Shown piece by piece: positions 1 through 12,500 of a stretch of 64,000 nt of DNA; positions within the stretch are counted from its first letter, which is position 1, and each line of letters begins with the position of its first letter. The position numbers and the translations under genes were made by a program. This DNA comes from Toxotes chatareus (Eukaryota > Chordata > Actinopteri > Toxotidae), in contig CM028896.1 of assembly GCA_016801885.1 (NCBI GenBank), positions 4,092,001-4,156,000 on the forward strand, given 5' to 3'. The notes under the pieces were generated by a model. That model was given only the letters and a program-made list of their open reading frames with translations, made no database searches and had not been told where the DNA came from.

Positions 1-3000
1 AATCAAAAATAATAATAATGTGGGAGAAAGTATCAGTCCAATAAAATACACATGTGACTGTTGGCAGCACATTTTGTCTTCCCAGCACCACCAATTTATT
101 ATTGACTAAAGTACAGTCCTGTTTTTGTTTTGAATGGAATAGAAACCAGTTTCTGAAAACCTGCCGTGCCATTTTTTATTCATTATTTTTGCTGTTTTCC
201 CAAGGACTCAGAGATCAAAGTATGTAAATTCCAGGGCTCATGATAGTGTGGGGCATCACCCTCATTAACATGTTTGACATTATTTCGGGGAGATGGTGAT
301 AAATCACAGTCTAAGCAAAGCCAGTAATGGGCTCCCTATGGTAATTATGAAGTGGACCTTTGAAGCAAATAATCATATAAATCCCTCATATTTTGGAGGG
401 AAAATATTAGAAAACAATCTGTTCCCTCCCCGCCATCTCAAATGTGAGCAAAATGACTGTTTATTTTACTTTGCTGATCAAACACCAAGCTTTTCCCCAG
501 CAACACAATGTCTTATTAGAGTTTCAAATGAGTGTCTTCATTTCTTTTGAATGCTTTCAGAAGGAGGATGCGTCTCAAATTATTTTGTTCTGTTGGACAG
601 CTTACAGCTTCAAAAGCTAACAACAGGCAAGTGTTAAGACTGTGGCTAGCCTTTTAATGAAGACTGAACGCCTGTGTTTGAAAGCATCTGCTCTGCTAAA
701 GCGTCCTTGAGCAAGAGTCCCTACCAACTTCACAGGGACCTCTGGGGTAGTGGTGGTTTTTAGTGTTAGTGGAAACCACACCCTGTGTCTTAGAGCTTAC
801 CCAAAGGAACAACACCAAAGAGGAACTAATTTCTTTAGAGACTTGACATCCAACCCAATTATCCAGATAAAGAGGACAGTAATAGATACACACCAACACA
901 GGTGGCAATGAGTATGATACATATTTATCATATAGACATTTCAACTATACAAATAAAAGCTTAAAAAGTGTTTCAGAATGTATTTAGTTAATTGATTTAG
1001 TATTAAATGCACTTCTTCCCAGAGTGTGCAATTGATGCACACTATTGTACGACAATACAAAATACATTTAAAAAAAATTGCAAATACGGTATTGGTCTGA
1101 TATTCACAAACACAAACACAAACATTCAAACACACAAATGTTCAATCAGCGTTTTGTCCAGTTGTCAGTGTCTTTTTCTGCTATAATGCTCCCTGCAGCT
1201 GATGTCACACGCAGCTCCAGCAGTACCAGCAAAGAGTTTAAGGTGCTGGAGGGTTTGTGTGAAGCTCTGACTCCCTGTGATTTGAAACTTCTGGGATGTT
1301 TAGATGTTTTCCTGATGAGATGAGACACTCCTTGTTATGCCCGTTGATTTAGCAGTGTTGGTCCTGATCTGGTCTCACACCAGGGTGGGGGTTGTAATCA
1401 TGAGCACTCCTTGTGCTCACTGACACTGAGTATCCCCCCTCGGACCTGCTGCACCTTCCTCTGTCTTCCACCGCTATAGAAAGGTGTTCTGCTCTGTACC
1501 ACTGATCGTTTTTTTGTTGTTGTTGTTGTTGTAAAAAGCTAGGTTTTATGTTCACTGTTGTCATTATGCTCCCATCGGCAGGGCTGATATTGTAAATGTG
1601 TGTTAGAGGGTCTAATTTACTGCTGAGCTGCATTTTATAATCAAGAACAGAATTAAAGCAAAACCAACAAGTTGCAGAGGTTAAAAATAATACTGCTGCA
1701 ATCGGGCAGCAACAGCAGTAAACGAGCAATTTTAAGTAATCAAACAGAAGTGAAAGGCAATTAAACAGCAGTTAAAACAGTCTGACTTGACAATTATACA
1801 GCACAACAGTCAAAGACAATGAGGTTTGTAATTAGGTGTTTACAATGCTGCAAACTGCAGGTCCGGATTTAAGATCTTCGGAAGTTCACTGCAGGAGTTT
1901 GGATCAAAGATTCAAAAACCAATTAGGTCTGACTGAACCTGACGTACCTCAAGTAAAAGCCATTGTGCTGAATGCGGCAAAGAGGTGGGAAATAAAGGCC
2001 ACAGTTTGGCTTAATTGGATCACTTCTGAACTTACACAGTGTGTGATCTTGGTGCATACATTCTCATTATCAGCTAAAAGTGCTTAAACACTTCACATTT
2101 CAAACTGCATTTGCCCTCGTCTCAGTGCTAAATTACACCGTGTTTGATTAATAAGTTATATATCAAATTAAATAATTGATAATGAGACTCCATTAACATT
2201 TTCATGGTTAACTGACAAAGCAATTAGCCATCTGTTGATGGAGCGGATCTCTGAACACATGCTGACTGGTGTAATCTGTACATACACACACCGACAAAGA
2301 TCAGAGCATACACACTTGCAGCTGCCATCACAAGACAAGGTTTATTTTATATTGAGATTGTGTGTGCATGTGTGTGTGTGTGTATATAGACTCACACCTC
2401 AAAATGAGGCTTCACCATGTGTTTCATTGTTGACCCAGCAAGTCATGAGCTTCTGTAAGGGTGTATTTGTGTGTGTGTGTGTGTTAGGTAGTGCCATCTG
2501 TTCTCTCAGTTTCAGGGCACCGCGTGTTTTAACAAAGATGATCTTGAATCAACAAAGCAGTTCACTCACCTGTGACCAAGCCATCTGACTACAGTATTTA
2601 ACACTGACAACAGTAAATGTCATTGAATTGCTCCTGCCTGCACCATTGTATGCTGCTATGTTTCCTAATAGGACTTTATTAAAGATCATTATATTTTTCC
2701 TGGTGTTTAAAGAGCCTGGTGGGGAGCGTAAGAAGCACGGTAATGGTTATGAGGGGCATTTAACGCTGTCAACAGTAAAATGGTAGTTTTTCCCTTGAAA
2801 AATAATAAGATTATTGTCCTCTAACTGATCACAGGCTGGAGTAGGAGGTGCAATAAAGCTTTTGCTGAACTCAACGCTGAGTTCAGATCTGACTCATGAC
2901 TTCACAAGGGTACCCACTTTGAAGAAGCTTTTTCTATCAAGTGATTTTGTTTCATCCAGAACTAAACAGAGCATGATTGCTCTCTCACAGAAAATGTGCA

Positions 3001-3359
3001 AGTCTCTAAAGCAAGGACTGGGAGTTGCCCAACACAAGTCCACTGACACTAAGCAACTTTGAATGGGGCAGTTAGAGGTCGCTCAGTTTCCCTGCCAAGA
3101 ATTCTCCAACCAGCTAGCACATGGATGCAAAGGTGTGACTTGAAATCCATAGGGGTGTTTCTCAAACCTCCAGGCTACCACAGACCTCGGACTCCTTTTT
3201 AGTGTCACGTTTGAAGGTCAAGATTCATTGTCACCTGTACGGGAACCATCCAGAATCTGTGCATGGAAATGAAACCCCATCCAAACATTTTAAGAAATAT
3301 GCAATTTACAGTATACAATATTACAAAAGAAATATCCCATTAAAAATAGCATTAGCAGT

Positions 3360-3560
3360 TCATAGTTTTCACCACATTGGATGGACTGACATGAAATTCG
3401 GTACAAACATTCATGGTTTCCAGAAGATGAATCTCAATAACTTTGGTGATCCCCTGACTTTTTATCTAGTGCCACCACAAGGTTTACATATGTGGTTTTG
3501 TAGTGAAACAGTTCAACAACGACTGGATGGATAAAATTTGATACAGACCATCATGGATGA
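3360..3560 (+). repeat. Dispersed teleost repeat, family 1, copy A
   Basis: Contains ACTTTGGTGATCCCCTGACT followed by TTTTATCTAGTGCCACCA, near-identical to 17337-17376. The surrounding text (GACATGAAATTCGGTACA, CAACAACGACTGGATGGAT) fits a short interspersed element that I recognise as very common in percomorph fish. Class not certain; probably a non-autonomous DNA transposon. Confidence 0.65.
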
Positions 3561-4484
3561 ACTGACTTTTCCTCTAACACGATAATCAGGTTGAAATTTT
3601 GCTAATTTTATCAGCAGTTTATCACAAAAAAAAACATAAATCTAATGTCACTAACAATTCTGCTTTTGATGTCCAGCATGTGCTGAATGTCTGTACCACC
3701 TTCAAATCATTACACACTAAATTTTGAACCAGAACACTTTTTAAAAATGTTAGATAAATATCTTAAGAACTACAAAAATTCATATTTACTTTTGTACACC
3801 AAAAATGGAGCTCCAGAATAATCTCCTGAGTATAAACTTAGAACATGTACTGCCTGTTTCCAGTAAAGTACCTCCAAAAACACATGGATTTCTCTGTAAG
3901 GTTCATTTTTCTTTGGCAAAATTCAACAGCACTTCAGAACTAAGAATTACATCCAACTGAGCATCGAACTAGCCACGCAGCAAGGCACAGGTGCTCTGCA
4001 ATCCTGTCCATTTTTAATGAAAACTGCAATTCACAGGCCACTTTCACCAGAACACCTCAACACAAGTACCTAGAAATTGCGAGCGCACTCGTTACGGACA
4101 AAAAAGCGTTTTCCCCTCTATACTGAAGGAAATTCAGGCTTTTTCATGCAACACTCTGAGTTATACAGAAATGTAGGAGCAATCAATAAAAGACCTTCAA
4201 CCTCTTCTTCTTGGATCTATTTATAAAGTCTTGTCGGATAGGACGTGTCTCTGAGGAAACTTTTGAATTACTTATAATTACTTTTTTTAGTCCCTGCTAC
4301 TTTCGGCTGCAAGAAACAGTAGTGTGCTGATGAATTGCCCGCTACTGAACATAAAGATGTTCTAATCCATCTTTAATGATAATTTAGACATTTTGTTATT
4401 AATTGTCCATCAGGCTTCCTTGGAGTGACCCTGAATCTAAACCCTTTCCTTGCATTCACTCCCACTAACAACTTTTATCCACTC

Positions 4485-4717
4485 TTCCCCTCCCTCCTCT
4501 TCCTCTCTGGTTCCTCTGCTCTGCCCTTTCTCCTGCTCCTCCTTCATCTTTGTCACCTCTCTTCTGCCTTCAGTTTTCCCAGCCCTCTTCCCACACTTTT
4601 GTTTTACTTGTTTCCTCTTTGGTTTTCCAACTTCTTTCCCTCACTCCTCCTCCATTCTCCTCTCGTTCAGTTCATCCTCTCCTCTCCTCCCTCTCCTCTC
4701 TCTCCTCTCCTCTCCAG
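4485..4717. repeat. Pyrimidine-rich tract
   Basis: About 230 bp of nearly pure C/T on the plus strand ending in CTCTCCTCTCCTCTCCAG. It creates artificial Ser/Leu/Pro-rich open frames that are not genes. Confidence 0.85.
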
Positions 4718-4815
4718 GCAGCCAATTAATCTTGCCTAGTGCTAATTCCTCATGAGTGCCATTTAGTGGCAGCTCAGTGGGAGGATCCATAAGGATTTAA
4801 TGTGTTTATTAAAAG
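4718..4815. promoter_or_regulatory. Possible conserved non-coding element
   Basis: Directly after the pyrimidine tract: CCAATTAATC, GTGCTAATTCCTCATGAG and GGATTTAATGTG give several homeodomain-like cores in non-repetitive sequence. Speculative. Confidence 0.2.
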
Positions 4816-7800
4816 TTTGACTGCTGGTCGATGGAGACTTCTTTTCTCCCAGCGGCTTACTCTCTGTCTCTGCCAGCAGGACAGCATGTGTGTTTGTGTG
4901 TGTTTGACTGTGAGTGTGTGTGTGTGTGTAAATTCCTCAGGGCTGCTGCTTAGTAAATGTTTTTCAATATCTGTGACACATTGGGTGGTTAAAATGAAGC
5001 AGACAGATATGAAGCGTTTCAGCAGTTGCTGCTCCACAGAACTGTTTTCTTATTTTCCCTTCAGATTGTCATTTGAAAGTCATTTCAGTAACCAGAACAT
5101 TAACTTGTGTATCATTTTTTGAAAACATTGACACAATGATGATGTGATTTAAAAATGTTGGTACAGTTATTGGTTGAATAAAGGATTGGTTATTTTAGGA
5201 GCATTTTATGAGTAGAGATATAGTAGTCATTTATTTCTGCAGTCACTTCACATTAGTTTGGTATTCTGTATATTGTATTGAGTGTAATACAAAGCCGCAT
5301 CTGTCACTATCTAGTGCAGTATATTCACTATTCCATTTTATTTTTTTTCTCTAAAGTATATATACATCCACTTACATGTTTAGCTGCCAACATTATAATA
5401 TAAAGTCCCAACCATGAACCTGAGCTAATCAAATCTTAAAATATATTTGAACCTCATGACTGTAAAGTTGGTCTGATAAAAACCAAGGATATTTTTTGAC
5501 AAAAAAGCAGTTGTATTGCATTGTATTTTTTTATTTGATTGAGCATGCAATGGTAGGAAACATGGATTAAAATAAATTTAGTCTGACATTAAAAACTGAG
5601 AAAGCTATATTTTGATTAGCATGTACTTTTGTGATAACTTAAAAATGACACCTGCTGAACATTAGTCAGTCTTTACTCAACTAATAATCCAGTGAAAACC
5701 AATAAACAGTTATTGATGCTTTGTGTGGCTGATTAAACTTAAACTTAAGTACACCACTGAGTTTTTAGCCTATACCCTCTGTGTTTACGTTTTGGTAAGT
5801 CTGTCTCATGATGCCACCGTAAGACTGAATTCTGCTGATTGTAACATGATGTGTTTGATGTTCGAGTGTTTAGATTTGACCGAGTTCTGACTCTGAGAAG
5901 AAGCAGAGTTAAGTTTGTGGTAAATTGAGTCAATGGGAGACAGGTCTTATCTGTGCCCCGCAGCTCTGCTCATACTGCTTACAATGTTTGCACTACAGTG
6001 AGAAGTGTTACCAATACTCTCGCATATTTGGGTTGAAAGCAGTGGACAAAACATAACAGCATGAGTACAACATGTCAGTAAAATGAAATTCACTACAACA
6101 CCGTCACTAATACAGATTCTCTCTGACACGCTGTCAAAAATATTACTGAATTTTATAAACTTCACAGAGAAGAATGTTTTTGCCGGAATACTGTATTACC
6201 TTGCATTGCATTATAGTGAACACATGTATAGTTCTGTGTCCCCTGTGTATCTTAAATTAGATCAACTTAGTTGATGCATCCATAAAAAAAAAAAAAAAAA
6301 AAAAAAAGGAGCTCTGTATTTGTTGGGGAGTAAACTCTGGGATTAGTATCTGCAAACAGTTCTTGGATTGTTTGTTGATACAATCTGATTTCTAAACTGC
6401 AAAGTAGCTTATTTCTTGCAAGGAGTGTCATTGGGCCCATTATCCGCTGTTGAGACTGAGAGCAGGTTTGGAAATTGCTGAGGACTGTTGATAACTGGGA
6501 AGAAGTCTGGCCAGGGGTAGAAGGTATTTTAGCCAATTTTAGATTTCTGTCATGTTGAGAGATGGTTACAAGAGGGTTGGCTGGCTCTACAACACCTGGT
6601 CACAGCTTTATCTTTTCACATGCTACTCCTTTGACTGTTGTCCAGATGTTGCTATTTAGTGAGTAACTGTTTACATTTACATAAGTCCATCCATCCATGC
6701 AATTAATTGTCACAGGTGATTTTGATTTTTACTTAAAGTTTTGCTAAAGATCTCATCTGAATCACTTGGCACTTCCCTTATTTGGACATATCATTGTATA
6801 TCATTTGCTTTATCACTGCTTCCATATGTCAGAAAAATAAACAAGTACTTGGTGACTGATGATGTCCTTTGTCTTGAGCTATTAATCCCTTGCTGTGCAT
6901 TAGAGGTCGTGGTCTCGCATCTCTCCTCACTTCATTTCTATGCTGAAACAATGCCAGAGAACACAAGCTGGCAGGCGAGACTTAGAGAGTGGGAAAAGAT
7001 AAAATAAAATACTTTGAGTGTTCATATTTCTTTATTCAGTGACAACACTTCAGGGTTGTTTTCAGCAACTGAGTTGAGTTCATGAGGGAATGGGCAGCTA
7101 GATGAGCAAAGTGAATTGTCTATGATGAAACTAAACAAATAAATAAATTGATAATTGTTGCTGGTGTTCCAGGAGTGGATGGGCCTTTTACATTTGCCTT
7201 CAAAGCGTAACAACTAAACACATAAACACTTTCACATGTCTACAAAAGCATTACACTGCTTTAGCTTCCTGACTTTAACCAAAGAATTTTGTTAAGACAT
7301 TAACCAAAGCTGTTTTAAGAGATTCTTGCCATAAGTGACTGCTAAACTAGCTAAACGTTTTAAGTTTATTGATTACAAATACACCAGGGGATTTTCGAGT
7401 CTGATCAAACTGTGCATCCCCTACCTCCAGTCAGTTTATGAAAGGTTGGAGGCAAAGAGCAATGTTGATGAGGCATTCTGCGCCTCTGATTTTGTCGCTT
7501 CTATTATAATTCTTTGTCTCATCTCTGTTACATGCTCTTGCTTTAAGTTGCTCTGTTTTTGCAATGTACCAGTGGATGTACAGTCAAATATCACTGAATT
7601 GATTTAATACTGAAAAAAAATGATGGTTCTCGTTGTTGGTTGGGCCAAAACCTATATAACACTCTGTGGATCCCTCTTCCAGAATGGTTTTCATTTCAGC
7701 ACCATGGATAGCTCCAGCACAAACACATGTCAAAATGAGTCTCTGAGACACATTTTCACCATGTGACAGCAAGAAAGTCATCTTGACTTTCTCTGTACGC

Positions 7801-9470
7801 TGTACCTCAATCACAAAAACCTTGTTCAAGGATTTTTTTCCTGACTTTTCCTCTTTAAAACTGAAATTTTGTTATCCCCTAGTGACAGGGTCTAGTTGAG
7901 TGATATCATCTGCCTGGGGACAATCTGTCAAAGTCAGGACAGAGGGTTGGCAGAGGAGAGGAGAACTGCAGGACAATCCCAGATACCAGAGAGGCACACT
8001 GCCAAGATACTGTACAGAGAGGGACAGGGGCAGATGGGCAAACCAGAAGAGAAAGCAAAAGTGAAGGCAAGGTTTGTGGAGAGAGATGGGAGGGCAATGA
8101 AGTGAGAGGTCACATTAGAGATAAAGAAAAAAAAAGTTTAATAACAGAAGTTAATAGTGAGTGCCTATACAGAGTTTGATAGCTGCATATTGCATAATAG
8201 TTGGCATTAAAATATTAAAAATTAGTAAGATTAGTAAAATGAGTAAAAACAGATATAGAAATAAATATGTGACAACTAACTAGCATTAGGGAAACACCCC
8301 TTAGGAGCTGTGCATTTTGTAAATGAAAATCCAAGAAGTCATCTAGCATTTCAAACAAGATTTTCGGTGCATTTTCCCCCCGTTGGGTTCACAGGTTTAT
8401 GCATAAAGTCTGTGGTAAAACAAAGCCTGAAGTTACAGGTTTATTCAAAGTACAGCTGTTAACTGCGTCTCATAAATCAGTTTGATTTTAGTTCTCAAAT
8501 TGTGCTTGTGGTTCAGAACTTGTATTATTCAGGTGTTCGTGTTTTTGTGTCCTATACAGTTGTTCAGAAAGTGCTGAGTCTACAGTAACACCTCTGAAAG
8601 AGTTTTACTGTCTCCCACAGAAAAAAAAAAAACAGTCATCTATCTTGGTTTTTACAGTGTTGAAGTTCTTTAACAATAACTATCGCCTGAAAACCCATTT
8701 TGGACAGCTAATGGTTTTTACAGGAGCCACTCTGGTTTGGGACAACTGGAGCATAAAAATAGATTGTACCCTATATTGTCAGTGCAGTCTGAGAAAACTA
8801 CTGTAGATTGTTTCTGCCATGACGGAGGCACACTGGGTCAACATCCTGTTGTAACGCCTGAAACCTGCTACTAAACAATCCATCAGTTGTTTATTTATAT
8901 AACACCTTTTGTAAATTGTAACAAAGATTGAAATATAGTGTAAATAATAATAGTAGTGAAACAGACCCCAGGTGAGGTTGGATTAAACTTTCTTGAATAG
9001 TTACTCTTCTTGGGTTTTGCTTGATGTTGAGTGGCTGCTGTTAGTCCCTACCTAATATAAAGTGTATTTGCTTGTTTTGTTTTTTGTTTCTTTTCTGGGT
9101 AAACTTAAATTTACTTTGCGTCTCCCAATGACAAGATCTAAAACATCGATTCCTCACTTTCTGGATTCTAGTATTGAAGCTTTCAGCTGAATTAATGTGT
9201 CTTTGGAAAGTTTAACCTTGATTTGTCTTTGAGCACCCTGCAATTAATGATCTTTGAGGGGGAGGAACTGCACATACCAAGCCAACACACACACACACAC
9301 GCTCCTAAATTTACAGCCCCCTGACGACACCTATGGTAAATGATCCAGCAAATGGAATACTGCTCAATGCCCACATGAACACACACTCACATACACACAC
9401 ACATTTTCAATGCAAATACAACAAAGCAAAGACAAGCGGCTCTTAAGGATAGCATACAGAAATGTGAAAT

Positions 9471-9503
<33 letters not shown>
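9471..9503. repeat. Compound (TC)n(AC)n microsatellite
   Basis: Ten TC units followed directly by seven AC units. Confidence 0.9.
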
Positions 9504-9904
9504 GAGCTTTCAAGCTAAAAGCCTGAAATCCATTCACACATAACATTCGAGACAGCTGGATAGTCATCAGATTCGGAGAAACTATTTCATGGTCTGTTTA
9601 TTCAAAAATTTTATTTACTCACCATGACTATTTTTCACATACACTCACACAACATGGTCAGACATATACATAAATGGGGCATACGTCCCATGTCCCATTT
9701 ATATGTCATATGACCAAACTGACACACATGGAAAAAATGACTGCGGACTTACACACAAGTTAGAGTGAAAAGGAAAAAGATAAATCAGAGAATAGTGACA
9801 TCTCCATACATACATACAATATATTATTATATATTAAATTACAAAATTAAGTTTTGATCACCAGCAGAAACAAAATGAGTCAGCCCTGTTGCTGCTCTGT
9901 GAGC

Positions 9905-10190
9905 CTACACAGCAGTGCTTTCAAATAAATTCTAATTTTCACAGCAGCAATGATAACATGCTGATGTTACACAGGTACAATGTTTATTATGTTCACCATC
10001 TTACTTTAGTGCATTAGCATGTTAACATCTGTAGCACTAAACAAACTACAGCTGAGGCTGATGGGGATGTAATTAGTTTTACACGTATTTGGTTGTAAAC
10101 CAAACTATTGGACAAATAAAAATTTTGACTCAATGGTGGCTCTAAATGAAAAGTGAAGAGAACACCACAAGTTATTACAGGCAATCAGAG
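9905..10190 (-). repeat. Dispersed teleost repeat, family 1, distal part in reverse
   Basis: Contains TTCACCATCTTACTTTAGTG, CATTAGCATGTTAACA and AAACTACAGCTGAGGCTGAT in reverse relative to the copies at 3.4 and 17.3 kb. It ends in a degraded CAATGGTGGCTCTA that mirrors the GTGCCACCA part. Confidence 0.5.
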
Positions 10191-11549
10191 GTATTTCATT
10201 TAAAATGACTATCTACTGGTGTACTAAGATGAAAAGTGAGATTCCATGAAAGCAGAAAATTGCATGGCAGTGCATCCTATGATTATTAAGATATTGCAGT
10301 CTGAACAGTAAATATGTTTTTGCCACTTGGGGGTAGCAGAAACAAGCTATAAACACAACACTTACATATCATCACATTATGAAGATGATATAGCAGCTGT
10401 GTTAGCAAAAATTGCGTATTTACATACCAAGCAGATACAGAGCAACATTAGCATTCCTTTGGAGTCATGTAATTCCAATATCAACTCTCCTTTTAGCTCT
10501 GGTCTGGTCTCTGCAAGCTCCTGAGGGAGAGGGCTCTTTAGAAGCTATTGCAAATGCTCCTCTGAGGTCACCAGCTAATCGCTAACTGAGCCTGTCGGCC
10601 ATTTGGTGCTGGGCTGTTAGACAGTAGGTTTATCAGAACTCTTTCTCTGAAAACAACATCTGGGATATATATGCAGATGGGATGGGTGAACCATAACAGA
10701 AAAGTTGTGGGCAAGAAAATCAAAACTGAAGATGCTAAAAGACTCCATAGCTGAGGGGACCAGCAGAGTAGTGTGATAAATCTCTGTGGGTTTGTCATTG
10801 TATGTAGCCATTTGATCCATTCTTCCTATCGATTACAGGAGCTTTAATTTTGTCTGTTTTACAGTTTATGTCTCATGATGTTTTACTAAAACTTTAAAAT
10901 TTACATGCAATACACTTGCAAACACATACACACATAAACACATTTGTACTTCTAGTGCAGACCCTTGTTGACAAGAGTTCAGGCTAACTCCAGTCATAAT
11001 CCTAAACTTAACCTAAACCGAATTCTAACCTTTACTCTTAAACCAAGTTTCTACATGACAACAGGCTTCTGGAAACTTGAGAACCGGCCAAAATATCCTC
11101 GCTCTCCAATCATGCTGAAAAGTCACACAATCGCACACACGCTATGACAAGTTTCACCCTGTACATATCAGTCACAGTAAGACAACATTTAAAAGAAGCC
11201 TGAAAGTAACTGGAACTGAAGTTACTGGAGTTTTCTAAGAGAAACTGACGTTCTAAAAGGTGTGTGTGTTTATTTGTGTTGTCGGGAATGGAGTGAACAG
11301 CCAGGAGTCCCACTCCATTATCTGCAGTCAGTCTTTAACAAGCTCTGAGACCCTGTACAACCCAGCAGCTGTCATTTACTGTCATCTACCAAACAAGCAT
11401 CATACACACAAAATACACAAAGCACAAACCCACACACTGTCACTCTAAACACACATACACACACCATTTAATGTTCAGAAACACACCCATGCACCTTGGT
11501 GTGAACACATACACACTCTGCATACACAGAGCCTTTGTCCCACACGCAC

Positions 11550-11553
<4 letters not shown>

Positions 11554-11625
<72 letters not shown>
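11554..11625. repeat. (AC)n microsatellite, about 36 units
   Basis: Uninterrupted AC dinucleotide run, the longest in the window, preceded by a looser CACA-rich zone from about 11400. Confidence 0.95.
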
Positions 11626-11627
<2 letters not shown>

Positions 11628-11644
11628 TCTGCAGTCATCTAAGT

Positions 11645-11790
11645 TGATGGGCTCATCAATTTTTTAATCTGCATTGTTCTTAGGACAGCAATTACTGTCC
11701 TTCCCTCTTGTCACATTGCCCAATAAAAATTGGTCACACAGGGTGAATAGCTTGTTATTGCAGTAATTATATACAGTGGTTATAATTCTC
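11645..11790. promoter_or_regulatory. Possible conserved non-coding element
   Basis: Moderately complex sequence directly after the long AC run. It holds the palindrome AGGACAG-CAATTA-CTGTCCT (11682-11701), CCCAATAAAAATTGG and homeodomain-type TAATTA-like cores. Composition only; no cross-species evidence available. Confidence 0.2.
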
Positions 11791-12195
11791 TTCTCACCAC
11801 TCTTCTGCACTCCCTCTACGTGTTTTTTTTCTTCCCTCTCTCACACAACTCCGCTCTCTTACTTTTTCTTGTTTTTCTGCAATCCTCAGTTTTCCCATGT
11901 TTGCCTATTATAAGCAACTCTGGGTTTGTTTTCCCAGGATCCACTGACCAACGGATCCATAGCATTCTGCAAACAGAAGCTTCACTGGTGTAATATAAAC
12001 TTTACTTCTCTGTGGCTAAGTGAGAGTTGGGAGAGATCAGAAAAGAGTGTAATGTGATTGTTATTTTGGCTCTGATGTTTCAAATTTCTGTTCTGCATTG
12101 ACAGTCTAACACCTTTCCACGCCCACCTGTTGTGCAGAGGATTTAGTGAAGGTAGACGTTAGACAGTTGTTAGTGTCAGTGGAGAACAGTAAATC

Positions 12196-12500
12196 ATCCA
12201 TCCATTTTCTATACCGCTTAATCCGTCAGGGTCGCGGGGAGCTGGAGCCAGCCAATCACTGACACACAAAGACAGACAACCACGCACACACTAAACTCAC
12301 ACCTATGGGCAATTTAAAGTAGCCAATTAACCTAATGTGCATGTTTTTGTGATTGTGGGAGGAAGCCGGAGTATCCGGAGAGAACCCGCGCAGGCACAGA
12401 GAGAACATGCAAACTCCACACAGAAGAGCCCAGACCCTAACCTGGAACCCTCTTGCTGTGAGGTGACAGTGCTAACTACTGCACCACCGAGCCACCCAAC
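12196..12500 (+). repeat. Common teleost interspersed repeat (CCATCCATTTTCTATACCGC type)
   Basis: Opens ATCCATCCATTTTCTATACC, continues GTCAGGGTCGCGGGGAGCTG, and has GGGCAATTTAAAGTAGCC, GTGGGAGGAAGCCGGAG and GAACATGCAAACTCCACACA. I recognise this order from many fish genomes. An internal segment that usually follows TGGAGCC is missing, so this copy is internally deleted. Family name not asserted. Confidence 0.75.

Larger units (their letters stand above)
1..12195. other. Non-genic stretch
   Basis: I see no supportable coding exon. The stretch is AT-rich with short CA/TG runs, a CAA/TTG run (about 1511-1531), a poly(A) run (about 6284-6307), a pyrimidine tract and copies of a dispersed repeat listed separately. 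The short open frames are scattered on both strands and lack protein-like composition. Confidence 0.6.

Noticed and set aside
1349..1729. 126-codon minus-strand frame with a Gln run
   Set aside because: The Gln run is just a CAA/TTG microsatellite; no other protein-like feature.
4425..4755. Two overlapping open frames of about 100 codons
   Set aside because: They come from the C/T-rich tract; the Ser/Leu/Pro composition follows from base composition and appears in more than one frame.
11440..11622. Cys/Val repeat open frame
   Set aside because: Translation of the AC microsatellite.
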